From the IMG/VR virus record IMGVR_UViG_3300046777_002572, positions 1 through 35,938 of that record: a DNA stretch of 35,938 bases. The stretch is one strand, 5' to 3'. Positions 30,583 through 35,938 of the stretch are shown piece by piece. The notes under the pieces were generated by a model that was not told the origin of the DNA, searched no databases, and saw only the letters and a program-made list of their open reading frames with translations. Position numbers and translations under genes: made by a program. Source of the DNA: a virus. Every line of letters starts with the position of its first letter. Positions within the stretch are counted from its first letter, which is position 1.

Positions 30583-31875
30583 ATGAGGTCAGTGATTCAA
30601 CTCCGCCCCCACCAGCAACGTGCTCTGGATGCCCTGCTGCAGCATCGGAAAGGTCAGGTGATCATTCCGACTGGCGGTGGCAAGACTAATATTGCCATCT
30701 TTGATGCTCTGCGTGAGTTTCAATCTGATGCTCCTAAGACCATTGTGGTGGTGGCACCGCGCATCCTCCTGGCAGAGCAATTGTCCAGCGAGTTCCTTGA
30801 GTTTATCACGACTGCTGCTGTTCTTCACGTTCATAGTGGTGAGACGCATCACCAAAGCACGACCAAACCTTCCGAGATTCATAACTGGTCCCGTCGTGCT
30901 TACAAGCATCAACTGATCTTCACCACCTACAACTCCCTGCAGCGCCTGCAGCAGGCAGATCTTCACGTCGATACCATTTACTTTGATGAAGCACATAACT
31001 CTGTCCAGCGTCATTTCTTCCCTGCCACCGAGCATTTCGCTTCTGCTGCTGACCGCTGCTATTTCTTCACTGCTACTCCTAAGCATTCTGCCACTATTTC
31101 CAAACCTGGGATGAACGATTCCCGAGTTTATGGGCAGGTAATTTGTAACGTGCCTGCCCCTGAACTGGTGGAAGGTGGTTTCATCGTTCCTCCTAAGGTT
31201 GTTGTGCAGCAGTTTGAGATGCTTTCTAAGGGTCAGATTGTTGCTGACGTTGACTGTGAGAATCTGATTCAGACGATTGATGCTCAGGAAGTGGGTAAGG
31301 TTCTGATCTGCTCTAAGGCAACCAAACAGATTGTTTCCCTGGTTTCTCAGACTGATTTCTGCAAGCAACTGGAAGATCGTGGGTTCTCTTGGATGTATAT
31401 CACTTCCAAGACTGGTGCCGTGATTGATGGTCAGAAAGTCAATCGTGAGGTGTTCTTTGACACTCTGAGTGCTTGGGGTAAGGATGACTCTAAGAAGTTT
31501 GTGGTTCTGCATCACAGCATCCTGAGCGAGGGCATCAACGTGTCTGGTCTGGAAGCGGTCCTGTTTATGCGGTCTATGGATTACATCGGCATCTCTCAGA
31601 CCATCGGACGGGTCATTCGCCTGCACAAGGACGATGCAGAGGGTCTCAGGAGCGGCAGGATCGCCCCTGGTGCCCTTGTAGACTACACCAAGTCCTTTGG
31701 GTTGGTCTGCATCCCTGTCTACTCTTCTGTGGGCATCAGCACCGCTAAGAAGGTGCAAGCGGTGGTGGACACCGTGTTCCAGCAGGGTTTGCCTGCCATC
31801 AGCGTTCTCACACACAAGGAGGAATCCCCCAATGCGCTGCAAAGTCCAACTCTATGTCGCTGGCAAAGTTTTTGA
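30583..31875 (+). CDS. Superfamily 2 DEAH-box helicase, UvsW-like
   Basis: All main SF2 motifs are present in order: an N-terminal Q-motif-like LRPHQQRAL (7-15), Walker A TGGGKT (30-35), DEAH (135-138), TAT (163-165, within FTATP), SEGINV (315-320) and QTIGRVIR (339-346). T4 UvsW is an RNA-DNA/branched-DNA helicase that shuts down origin R-loops and aids recombination. At 430 aa this protein is shorter than T4 UvsW (503 aa) and lacks its N-terminal DNA-binding domain, so 'UvsW-like' is used rather than the gene name. The coding sequence is visibly GC-richer than the fibre genes upstream. The ATG follows a TATAAT box by 14 bases. Confidence 0.88.
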   Translation: MRSVIQLRPHQQRALDALLQHRKGQVIIPTGGGKTNIAIFDALREFQSDAPKTIVVVAPRILLAEQLSSEFLEFITTAAVLHVHSGETHHQSTTKPSEIHNWSRRAYKHQLIFTTYNSLQRLQQADLHVDTIYFDEAHNSVQRHFFPATEHFASAADRCYFFTATPKHSATISKPGMNDSRVYGQVICNVPAPELVEGGFIVPPKVVVQQFEMLSKGQIVADVDCENLIQTIDAQEVGKVLICSKATKQIVSLVSQTDFCKQLEDRGFSWMYITSKTGAVIDGQKVNREVFFDTLSAWGKDDSKKFVVLHHSILSEGINVSGLEAVLFMRSMDYIGISQTIGRVIRLHKDDAEGLRSGRIAPGALVDYTKSFGLVCIPVYSSVGISTAKKVQAVVDTVFQQGLPAISVLTHKEESPNALQSPTLCRWQSF

Positions 31876-31975
31876 TGAGATCGTTGAGGCACGTGATTAT
31901 GATGATGCCAAGCGGACTGCTCTGGCACGTAATCCTACTGCTAAAGTTGTTGGTGTGACCGCTGTATTCGGATGA
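31832..31975 (+). CDS. Small conserved-looking hypothetical protein (47 aa)
   Basis: The ATG at 31832 has a near-perfect Shine-Dalgarno (AAGGAGG) 9 bases upstream, which fixes this start even though the frame lies partly inside the helicase gene (44-base overlap). The small protein has a basic N-terminus with a beta strand (VQLYVAGKVF), a charged helix (ARDYDDAKRTALAR) and a final strand (AKVVGVTAVFG), suggesting a compact alpha-beta fold. Function unknown. The stop overlaps the next ATG (ATGA), so translation is coupled. Confidence 0.75.
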   Translation: MRCKVQLYVAGKVFDEIVEARDYDDAKRTALARNPTAKVVGVTAVFG

Positions 31976-32217
31976 GTGAAAACTTTCAGAAACCTTTTGT
32001 AGATCGTCCAGGAATCTTAAATCCAAAACCAGGAGATCCGAATGGTTACGTGACCAAAGATGGTATGTGGGCAGCAGTTCCATTTGGCAAGAAGTTTATG
32101 ATACTTCACAATGGGCAGCAAGTCCACGTCGCCAACAACTACAAGTCCGCAAAAACCTACATTCAAAAGTCCGCAAAAGGCGCATCGGTGTCCAGTCTAG
32201 ATCAATTTCTTGGTTAA
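31972..32217 (+). CDS. Hypothetical protein (81 aa)
   Basis: Family not recognised. The start overlaps the previous stop as ATGA. The protein is basic with aromatic residues: a Pro/Gly-rich N-terminus (RPGILNPKPGDPNGY), then a beta-like core (WAAVPFGKKFMILHNGQQVHVANNY) and a Lys/Ser-rich C-terminus. It belongs to a run of tightly packed early-type genes downstream of the helicase. Confidence 0.7.
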   Translation: MSENFQKPFVDRPGILNPKPGDPNGYVTKDGMWAAVPFGKKFMILHNGQQVHVANNYKSAKTYIQKSAKGASVSSLDQFLG

Positions 32218-32240
32218 ATAGTATAACTAAGTTACAGATT

Positions 32241-32411
32241 ATGGAAGAACCTCCCGAAGTTAAATGGAATCGTGGTCTTGATCTGTTTATTGAAAGCGTT
32301 CATAAACCAGATCACGAACTTCGTCAATGTGCTCACAATCAAAAGTGTTACTATGAATTGATGGAAGTACGTGAGCATGTGCTAGAATATCTAAAAACTA
32401 TAAGACGATGA
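32241..32411 (+). CDS. Hypothetical protein (56 aa)
   Basis: Family not recognised. The ATG at 32241 gives a compact helical protein rich in His/Cys/Glu (DHELRQCAHNQKCYYELM). Two Cys and two His within a short span could bind a metal, but the spacing matches no zinc motif I know. A TTAAATA and a TATAAC sequence lie just upstream (32214-32228) and might be a weak promoter. Its stop overlaps the next ATG by four bases. Confidence 0.65.
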   Translation: MEEPPEVKWNRGLDLFIESVHKPDHELRQCAHNQKCYYELMEVREHVLEYLKTIRR

Positions 32412-32638
32412 CTTATTACGCTTGGTTTATCGTATTCGCAGTGGTAGCATACTTCATCGTAACGGATGAAAGTATCGCTGCCGCTTTTTATTATGTGCTT
32501 AAGTTAGCAAAGTCTAACTATGAGAAACAAAAGTGGTGGTTATTGAACAATCCACGTAATCCTGTGGTAAAATATCTAATGTGGCGTCGTTCTATGAAAC
32601 TCGCAAAGGAGTTGATGGACGAAATGAAAAATAAATAA
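32408..32638 (+). CDS. Single-pass membrane protein (76 aa), hypothetical
   Basis: Residues 3-30 form one hydrophobic helix (YAWFIVFAVVAYFIV), followed by a basic, amphipathic cytoplasmic-type tail (KLAKSNYEKQKWW, MWRRSMKLAKELM). It starts by ATGA overlap with the preceding gene. It may be inserted in the host inner or thylakoid membrane; function unknown. The last codons Asn-Lys-stop contain a late promoter motif for the next gene. Confidence 0.7.
   Translation: MTYYAWFIVFAVVAYFIVTDESIAAAFYYVLKLAKSNYEKQKWWLLNNPRNPVVKYLMWRRSMKLAKELMDEMKNK
32630..32637 (+). promoter_or_regulatory. Late promoter motif AATAAATA inside a stop codon
   Basis: It is encoded by the Asn-Lys-stop end of the membrane protein gene and lies 21 bases before the next ATG at 32659. 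Confidence 0.4.
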
Positions 32639-32658
32639 CCCTATATCTGGTAATTCTT

Positions 32659-32976
32659 ATGCTCTCTACGCAATATCGATTGAGACTTGAAGCAATCTGC
32701 GAAAAGATTGTTCTTCATGAAGAGGTGAGTTTGGAAGATATGATTTGGGCAGAGAAACTTGCAAAAGCAAATCGCTCTGCTGGTACAATGCTCCGTCAGG
32801 CAAGACGTAAAGCAGAAAACCCTAATATGGATGAAATGGATGATTTTCTAAACTCAATGGACATTGGTGGTTTAGGACACGAAAGATTTGGCAGAAGAGG
32901 TTTTGATAACCCAGATGAATTGCATGATTGGTTCAAACGTGATGAAGACGAAACCGATTGGAGGACTAGGGATTGA
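32659..32976 (+). CDS. Hypothetical charged helical protein (105 aa)
   Basis: Family not recognised. The first 60 residues are helical with a high Glu/Lys/Arg content (RLRLEAICEKIVLHEEVSL, MLRQARRKAENP). The C-terminal part is acidic with Gly-Gly and ends DWFKRDEDETDWRTRD. No catalytic motif seen. It is part of the small-gene run; its TGA overlaps the TTG start of the next gene. Confidence 0.68.
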   Translation: MLSTQYRLRLEAICEKIVLHEEVSLEDMIWAEKLAKANRSAGTMLRQARRKAENPNMDEMDDFLNSMDIGGLGHERFGRRGFDNPDELHDWFKRDEDETDWRTRD

Positions 32977-33170
32977 CCTACGAAGAGTTTATTCATAAAG
33001 GCACTGAATTCTATATGGAAATGGTGCGTCTTGTTGATACTAAACTCAAATATCGCATGAACTTTACTGAAGAGGAGAAAGAAATAAAAGATCACATTAT
33101 GGAGTTTCAGCATCAAGTTAAACTCAATGAGTTGAGAGATAAGTTTGAAAAGTGCTTGGAGCAAGAATGA
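32973..33170 (+). CDS. Hypothetical protein with TTG start (65 aa)
   Basis: A TTG start at 32973 overlaps the preceding TGA (TTGA) and is preceded by a GGAGG Shine-Dalgarno at 8-base spacing, which favours it over the internal ATG codons. The protein is helical and charged throughout (MVRLVDTKLKYRMNF, EEEKEIKDHIMEFQHQ), probably a coiled coil. Function unknown. The stop overlaps the next ATG (ATGA). Confidence 0.65.
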   Translation: MTYEEFIHKGTEFYMEMVRLVDTKLKYRMNFTEEEKEIKDHIMEFQHQVKLNELRDKFEKCLEQE

Positions 33171-33358
33171 AACACGCTGTAATACTTTCACTTTGTTTCC
33201 TTCCACTGGTGGTTATATATCTTATAATGAAAGTATCCGTCTGGTTGTCCTCTAGCGTATCAGAAGTCAATTATGTCCGAGAAGATTCCAAACGAGAGCA
33301 CGGACCCTACGTGGAAAATGCATATGGAGACGTTGATGAAGAGGCAGAGAAGGATTGA
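33167..33358 (+). CDS. Small membrane protein (63 aa), hypothetical
   Basis: The ATG at 33167 overlaps the previous stop and has a GGAG 9 bases upstream. Residues 3-25 form a hydrophobic helix (HAVILSLCFLPLVVIYLIM) that could be a membrane anchor or uncleaved signal. The rest is hydrophilic and acidic (GDVDEEAEKD). Its 3' 86 bases are shared with the next gene in another frame, an unusually long overlap. Confidence 0.6.
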   Translation: MKHAVILSLCFLPLVVIYLIMKVSVWLSSSVSEVNYVREDSKREHGPYVENAYGDVDEEAEKD

Positions 33359-33491
33359 GATTGCTGAAGTGATTGATGAAGCAATCTGGAAATGGTATTT
33401 TGAGCACGGAAAAGAAGTTCCCAACTGGAAAATGAAAAAAGATCCACAATGGTGGACAGATTACCTAGCAGAACTTGACAACCCAGAGTAA
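33273..33491 (+). CDS. Hypothetical protein (72 aa)
   Basis: Family not recognised. It is rich in Trp, Lys and Glu (AIWKWYFEHGKEVPNWKMKKDPQWWTDYL), a composition seen in several small cyanophage proteins. It starts inside the preceding membrane protein gene, overlapping it by 86 bases. Its last codons contain the -35 box of the next early promoter. The coding call is supported by the protein-like, Trp-rich composition and lack of an alternative gene in 33359-33491. Confidence 0.6.
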   Translation: MSEKIPNESTDPTWKMHMETLMKRQRRIEIAEVIDEAIWKWYFEHGKEVPNWKMKKDPQWWTDYLAELDNPE

Positions 33492-33503
33492 ATACCCTAT
33501 AAT
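33475..33503 (+). promoter_or_regulatory. Consensus sigma-70 promoter of the oxygenase cassette
   Basis: A perfect TTGACA (33475-33480) and a perfect TATAAT (33498-33503) are separated by 17 bp. The -35 lies inside the end of the preceding gene. It should drive the 33526 gene and the three oxygenase genes that follow with almost no gaps. Confidence 0.9.
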
Positions 33504-33525
33504 ACACCCAAATACACCCATTATT

Positions 33526-33729
33526 ATGGACTACAAACCTTATAGTATGGAATGGAGTCGGCGGCGGTATCTTGCCGAAGCAATCCAACAATACTTTGAT
33601 ACTGATGCGTCTCTGAATGTTGTACTGGACGATATTGTGAGTGTGCTTGAGGAGAATGTAGAGCACCACAAGAGTCGTGCCGAACGCTTTCAGGAAGTTC
33701 TGGATGGTCTAAAATCTTTACCCTACTAA
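33526..33729 (+). CDS. Small early protein (67 aa), hypothetical
   Basis: Family not recognised. The protein is helical with an N-terminal aromatic stretch (MDYKPYSMEWSRRRYL) and an acidic helix (VLDDIVSVLEENVEHHKSRAERFQEVLDGL). The ATG at 33526 lies 23 bases after the TATAAT of a perfect promoter. It leads an operon with the three oxygenase genes; only one base separates it from the next ATG, so all four are probably co-transcribed. Confidence 0.75.
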   Translation: MDYKPYSMEWSRRRYLAEAIQQYFDTDASLNVVLDDIVSVLEENVEHHKSRAERFQEVLDGLKSLPY

Positions 33730-33730
33730 T

Positions 33731-34249
33731 ATGAGTTATAGAATAATTGATAATTTTCTTACCGAAGATGAATTTAATGAAGTTTATAATTTGATATTTC
33801 AAAACCCCGAAGGATTTGAATGGTTTTTCGCTACGGGTGTTACTTATACCCATGTAGATGAAATGGAAAATTGGGCAACATATTTTATCCATACATTTTA
33901 CATAGATGACATTGTAAATAGTCGTTATTTTCATGTCATAAATCCTATTTTTAAAGAAAAATTTAGAGAATTAGATATTGGATTTAAGAGTTGGATGAGA
34001 ATTAAGACAAATTTGTATCCATATACAGAAAAAGTTCAAGAACATGCATCACATGTTGATTATGTGTTTCCCCATAAAGCAGCTATATTTTCTTTGAATA
34101 CTTGTGATGGGTTTACTAGAATGTCAGACGGGTCTAAAGTTGACAGTGTTGCAAATAGATTGCTTTTGTTTGATGCAAGTTTAGAACATAATTCGACCAC
34201 TACTTCTAATTCTAAATATAGAGCAAATATAAACTTCAATTATTTGTAA
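33731..34249 (+). CDS. 2OG-Fe(II) oxygenase (first of cassette)
   Basis: The jelly-roll iron-binding residues are visible: His108-x-Asp110 in the ASHVDYVFPH segment, the distal His153 in FDASLEHNS, and Arg164 in KYRANINFNY for 2-oxoglutarate. The N-terminus (YRIIDNFLTEDEFNEVY) is that of prolyl-4-hydroxylase-type phage oxygenases. The length is 172 aa. Substrate unknown. It is the first of three oxygenases arranged head to tail, with one base between the 33526 gene and its ATG. Confidence 0.85.
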   Translation: MSYRIIDNFLTEDEFNEVYNLIFQNPEGFEWFFATGVTYTHVDEMENWATYFIHTFYIDDIVNSRYFHVINPIFKEKFRELDIGFKSWMRIKTNLYPYTEKVQEHASHVDYVFPHKAAIFSLNTCDGFTRMSDGSKVDSVANRLLLFDASLEHNSTTTSNSKYRANINFNYL

Positions 34250-34250
34250 A

Positions 34251-34907
34251 ATGTCTCTCTTTTTAGACTATCAAAAAATTCTTCCAGAATTAAAGGTATT
34301 AAGTGATAATTTTGAGTCTATTCATGATGAATTTATCACTCATCGAAATACTCTTGAAATTAGAGATTTTACTAGTCAGCAAGATGATTATATTTCAAAA
34401 AATAAAAGAGGTTTTCCTATTCAATTCAATAGTTATTTGGAAGCTAAACAGACAAACAAAGATATTGGGTGGCACATGGGAGCATTAAGTTATCATGGAG
34501 TTTTTCACCCATCTAATGCAGTATATCTTCCTATTTTATGTAAAACACTTTCTTCCATTCAGGGTATTCTAGCAGCAGGAATAAATGTTTTACATTCTGG
34601 TGCTTCTTTAGATTGGCATTCTGATAAAGATTATGGTGGTGGTGGAATGAATACTTATCGGGTGTTATGGGGTTTGGATGTTCCAGTTGAAGAAGATAAA
34701 TATTCCATCTTTCAGATGAAAGATTCTTCTGATAATGTTGAGACTCAAGTTTTTAAAAATAATGAGTTTTATATGTTTGATTCGAATACAACTCATAGAG
34801 TTGAAAATATGATGTCTAAACCAAGAACAGTATTGGCAATGGATGTATTTCCAATACAAAACCTCAAAAATAATAAAAATTCTGTCTTTTTAAAAAGTGT
34901 GCTATGA
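34251..34907 (+). CDS. 2OG-Fe(II) oxygenase, Asp/Asn-hydroxylase-like (second of cassette)
   Basis: Metal ligands His123-x-Asp125 in LDWHSDKD and distal His182 in TTHRVEN are present, with Arg192 in PRTVLAMDVFP placed for 2-oxoglutarate. The pattern 'H-x-D ... RVLWGLDVP ... HRVEN' resembles aspartyl/asparaginyl beta-hydroxylase-like proteins. The protein shares its whole architecture with the next gene (both have a 'WGLDV' strand after the HxD) and is probably its paralogue. It starts one base after the previous stop and overlaps the next start by four bases. Confidence 0.82.
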   Translation: MSLFLDYQKILPELKVLSDNFESIHDEFITHRNTLEIRDFTSQQDDYISKNKRGFPIQFNSYLEAKQTNKDIGWHMGALSYHGVFHPSNAVYLPILCKTLSSIQGILAAGINVLHSGASLDWHSDKDYGGGGMNTYRVLWGLDVPVEEDKYSIFQMKDSSDNVETQVFKNNEFYMFDSNTTHRVENMMSKPRTVLAMDVFPIQNLKNNKNSVFLKSVL

Positions 34908-35632
34908 ATAGTGTTAATGTTGCAAATAAAATAGATCGATTTTTTACCTTAGAAGAATTAAATCCAAAACTTAAAATTGTCGAAGAAAGATTTGAAGAAA
35001 TTCAGAAAGAATTTCTTGATAATTTTGATAAAATTTATTGGTGTAATTGGGGATATGATACTGGGTATTCTGGTCATACTGCAATTGCTTATGCTGGATG
35101 GAAGATCGCTCCCATTTTTATGGAGTGCAGAGATCCTTTCAGTGCAAAATTGATAACAGATGATGAATGGGATACTTTTATTAAAATAGCACCTACTATC
35201 ATTGGAAAGAATTTTGGCGATCCAATTTTTGTTAAAGAGGAAAAAATTGGATATCATAGAGAAAATTCTGAACTTCTTCCAATTTTAACTTCTACTATGA
35301 GAGAAGCTGGGATTAAGAGAAGATTTGGTATCAGTGTAGTTGGTCCTGGACAAGGAATTGGATGGCATCTTGATCCTGATCCTGAGCGTGATAATCTTGC
35401 AATTATTCGTGGATTGTGGGGATTAGATGTTCGTCAGGAAGAAGGAAAGGAGTGTTATCTTAAATTTGGTAATAAAAAAGAGGAAGCAGAAAAAAAATTA
35501 TTTGTAAATAATCAGCACATGTTTTTCTGGGGACGGGTAAGGCATATGGTACAGAATGATCTGAGTACACCTAGATATTGTCTTTGCTTTGATCAAGAAA
35601 TTGATAAAGATTACTTGCGGTCTCTGGGGTAA
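34904..35632 (+). CDS. 2OG-Fe(II) oxygenase, Asp/Asn-hydroxylase-like (third of cassette)
   Basis: His155-x-Asp157 in GWHLDPD, distal His214 in VRHMVQNDL, and Arg224 in PRYCLCFD form the 2OG-Fe(II) site. A GLWGLDVRQEE strand follows the HxD as in the preceding paralogue. The length of 242 aa includes a longer N-terminal helical part (FEEIQKEFLDNFD). The start overlaps the preceding stop in an ATGA. The substrate is unknown; candidates are host or phage proteins or nucleobases. The gene ends where the next sigma-70-type promoter begins. Confidence 0.83.
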   Translation: MNSVNVANKIDRFFTLEELNPKLKIVEERFEEIQKEFLDNFDKIYWCNWGYDTGYSGHTAIAYAGWKIAPIFMECRDPFSAKLITDDEWDTFIKIAPTIIGKNFGDPIFVKEEKIGYHRENSELLPILTSTMREAGIKRRFGISVVGPGQGIGWHLDPDPERDNLAIIRGLWGLDVRQEEGKECYLKFGNKKEEAEKKLFVNNQHMFFWGRVRHMVQNDLSTPRYCLCFDQEIDKDYLRSLG

Positions 35633-35643
35633 TCTGATATAAT
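35615..35643 (+). promoter_or_regulatory. Sigma-70-like promoter
   Basis: TTGCGG (35615-35620) and a perfect TATAAT (35638-35643) are separated by 17 bp, overlapping the end of the third oxygenase gene. It is placed to drive the small genes at 35666 and 35844. Confidence 0.7.
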
Positions 35644-35665
35644 AAGAGTAAAGACTCATTACCTG

Positions 35666-35851
35666 ATGAAACCCAACTTTCGTAAAGTATTGGAAATGGC
35701 ACTGGAAGAAGGTGTCCGTTATGGTTATTCCCGTGCCCATAAACACGTAGAGAATCCACATCAAGATGCTGTGGTTGATTGTGTTGTTGAAGGTGCGATG
35801 AACTCTCTGTATGAATGGTTTGACTTTGAGGAAGATTATAAAAATGACTGA
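35666..35851 (+). CDS. Small early protein (61 aa), hypothetical
   Basis: Family not recognised. A basic N-terminus (MKPNFRKVLEMALEEGVRYGYSRAHKH) is followed by an acidic C-terminus (WFDFEEDYKND). It is predicted to be helical. It is the first gene behind the promoter at 35615 and overlaps the next gene by eight bases. Confidence 0.7.
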   Translation: MKPNFRKVLEMALEEGVRYGYSRAHKHVENPHQDAVVDCVVEGAMNSLYEWFDFEEDYKND

Positions 35852-35938
35852 TAGAGCGCAAGAATTTATGAATGCAGTATGGGAACTCCGTAACAATGGA
35901 GCAGATACTGAAGAAAAGTTAGTAGCAGCAATACTTTC
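35844..35938 (+). CDS. 5' part of a small gene (truncated by window edge)
   Basis: Thirty-one codons are visible from the ATG at 35844, encoding a helical, acidic N-terminus (MTDRAQEFMNAVWELRNNGA, then a Glu/Lys/Ala segment). It overlaps the preceding gene by eight bases, in the style of other small early genes here. The rest lies outside the window, so no function can be given. Confidence 0.55.
   Translation, partial: MTDRAQEFMNAVWELRNNGADTEEKLVAAIL

Noticed and set aside
30589-31842. A 417-codon open frame on the minus strand opposite the helicase gene
   Set aside because: The + strand frame has all SF2 helicase motifs in order. The antisense frame shows no family pattern and no promoter or ribosome binding site, and is a by-product of codon bias in a GC-richer gene.

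Overview
This window looks like part of the genome of a T4-like cyanomyovirus, a contractile-tailed phage of marine Synechococcus or Prochlorococcus. The evidence is recognisable T4 core proteins (gp33, gp59, gp32, gp53, gp48, gp4, gp54, gp26, and gp27- and gp5-like hub proteins) combined with genes typical of cyanophages: ThyX, PhoH, a DUF1825-like protein otherwise known from cyanobacteria, several 2OG-Fe(II) oxygenases, S74-type tail fibres and a small tRNA cluster. Two promoter classes recur. One is host sigma-70-like, with TTGAC(A/C) or variants, a 17-bp spacer and TATAAT. The other is a T4-like late motif, (N)ATAAATA or CTAAATA.

Layout. (1) 1-5.6 kb, + strand: the end of an unknown operon and a strong terminator, small genes, thyX, an FmdB-like protein, phoH, a PD-(D/E)XK nuclease, then gp33-gp59-DUF1825-gp32 in the T4 order, and a Mom-like modification gene. 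(2) 5.6-8.7 kb, mostly - strand: gp53, gp48, a structural candidate and gp4, interrupted by a + strand 2OG oxygenase with its own early-type promoter. (3) 8.76-20.7 kb, + strand: the baseplate and tail block. It contains gp54, gp26, gp51-like, two paralogous tape-measure-like proteins (the second with an M23 peptidase whose motifs are in circularly permuted order), a gp27-like hub, a gp5 OB-fold protein, a large structural protein, a beta-helix spike and an S74 protein. (4) 20.7-22 kb: small early genes, a Phd-like antitoxin, and tRNA-Ile, tRNA-Met and tRNA-Leu with strongly structured non-coding sequence between the first two. (5) 22-30.5 kb: two giant fibre proteins. (6) 30.5-35.9 kb: terminator, SF2 helicase, a run of tightly overlapping small genes, and a three-gene cassette of 2OG-Fe(II) oxygenases.

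How the genes work together. ThyX supplies dTMP. gp32, gp59, the helicase and the nuclease serve replication and recombination. gp33 is the late-transcription coactivator expected to act at the many ATAAATA motifs. gp53, gp48, gp54, gp26, gp27 and gp5-like proteins build the baseplate, hub and tube start, with the M23 and spike proteins as the likely cell-wall-penetrating tip. The fibre proteins are probable adhesins.

Main points of interest. A T TTT TTC slippery heptamer lies at the end of gp26, and a -1 slip there would fuse gp26 to the gp51-like ORF, as in G/GT tail assembly chaperones. The M23 domain is circularly permuted. A roughly 90-nt structured RNA candidate, with a tRNA-acceptor-like closing stem, lies between two tRNAs. 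Late promoters are built into the stop codons of upstream genes, and one early promoter takes its -35 from a terminator loop. All functional calls come from reading motifs and recalling families; no database search was run.
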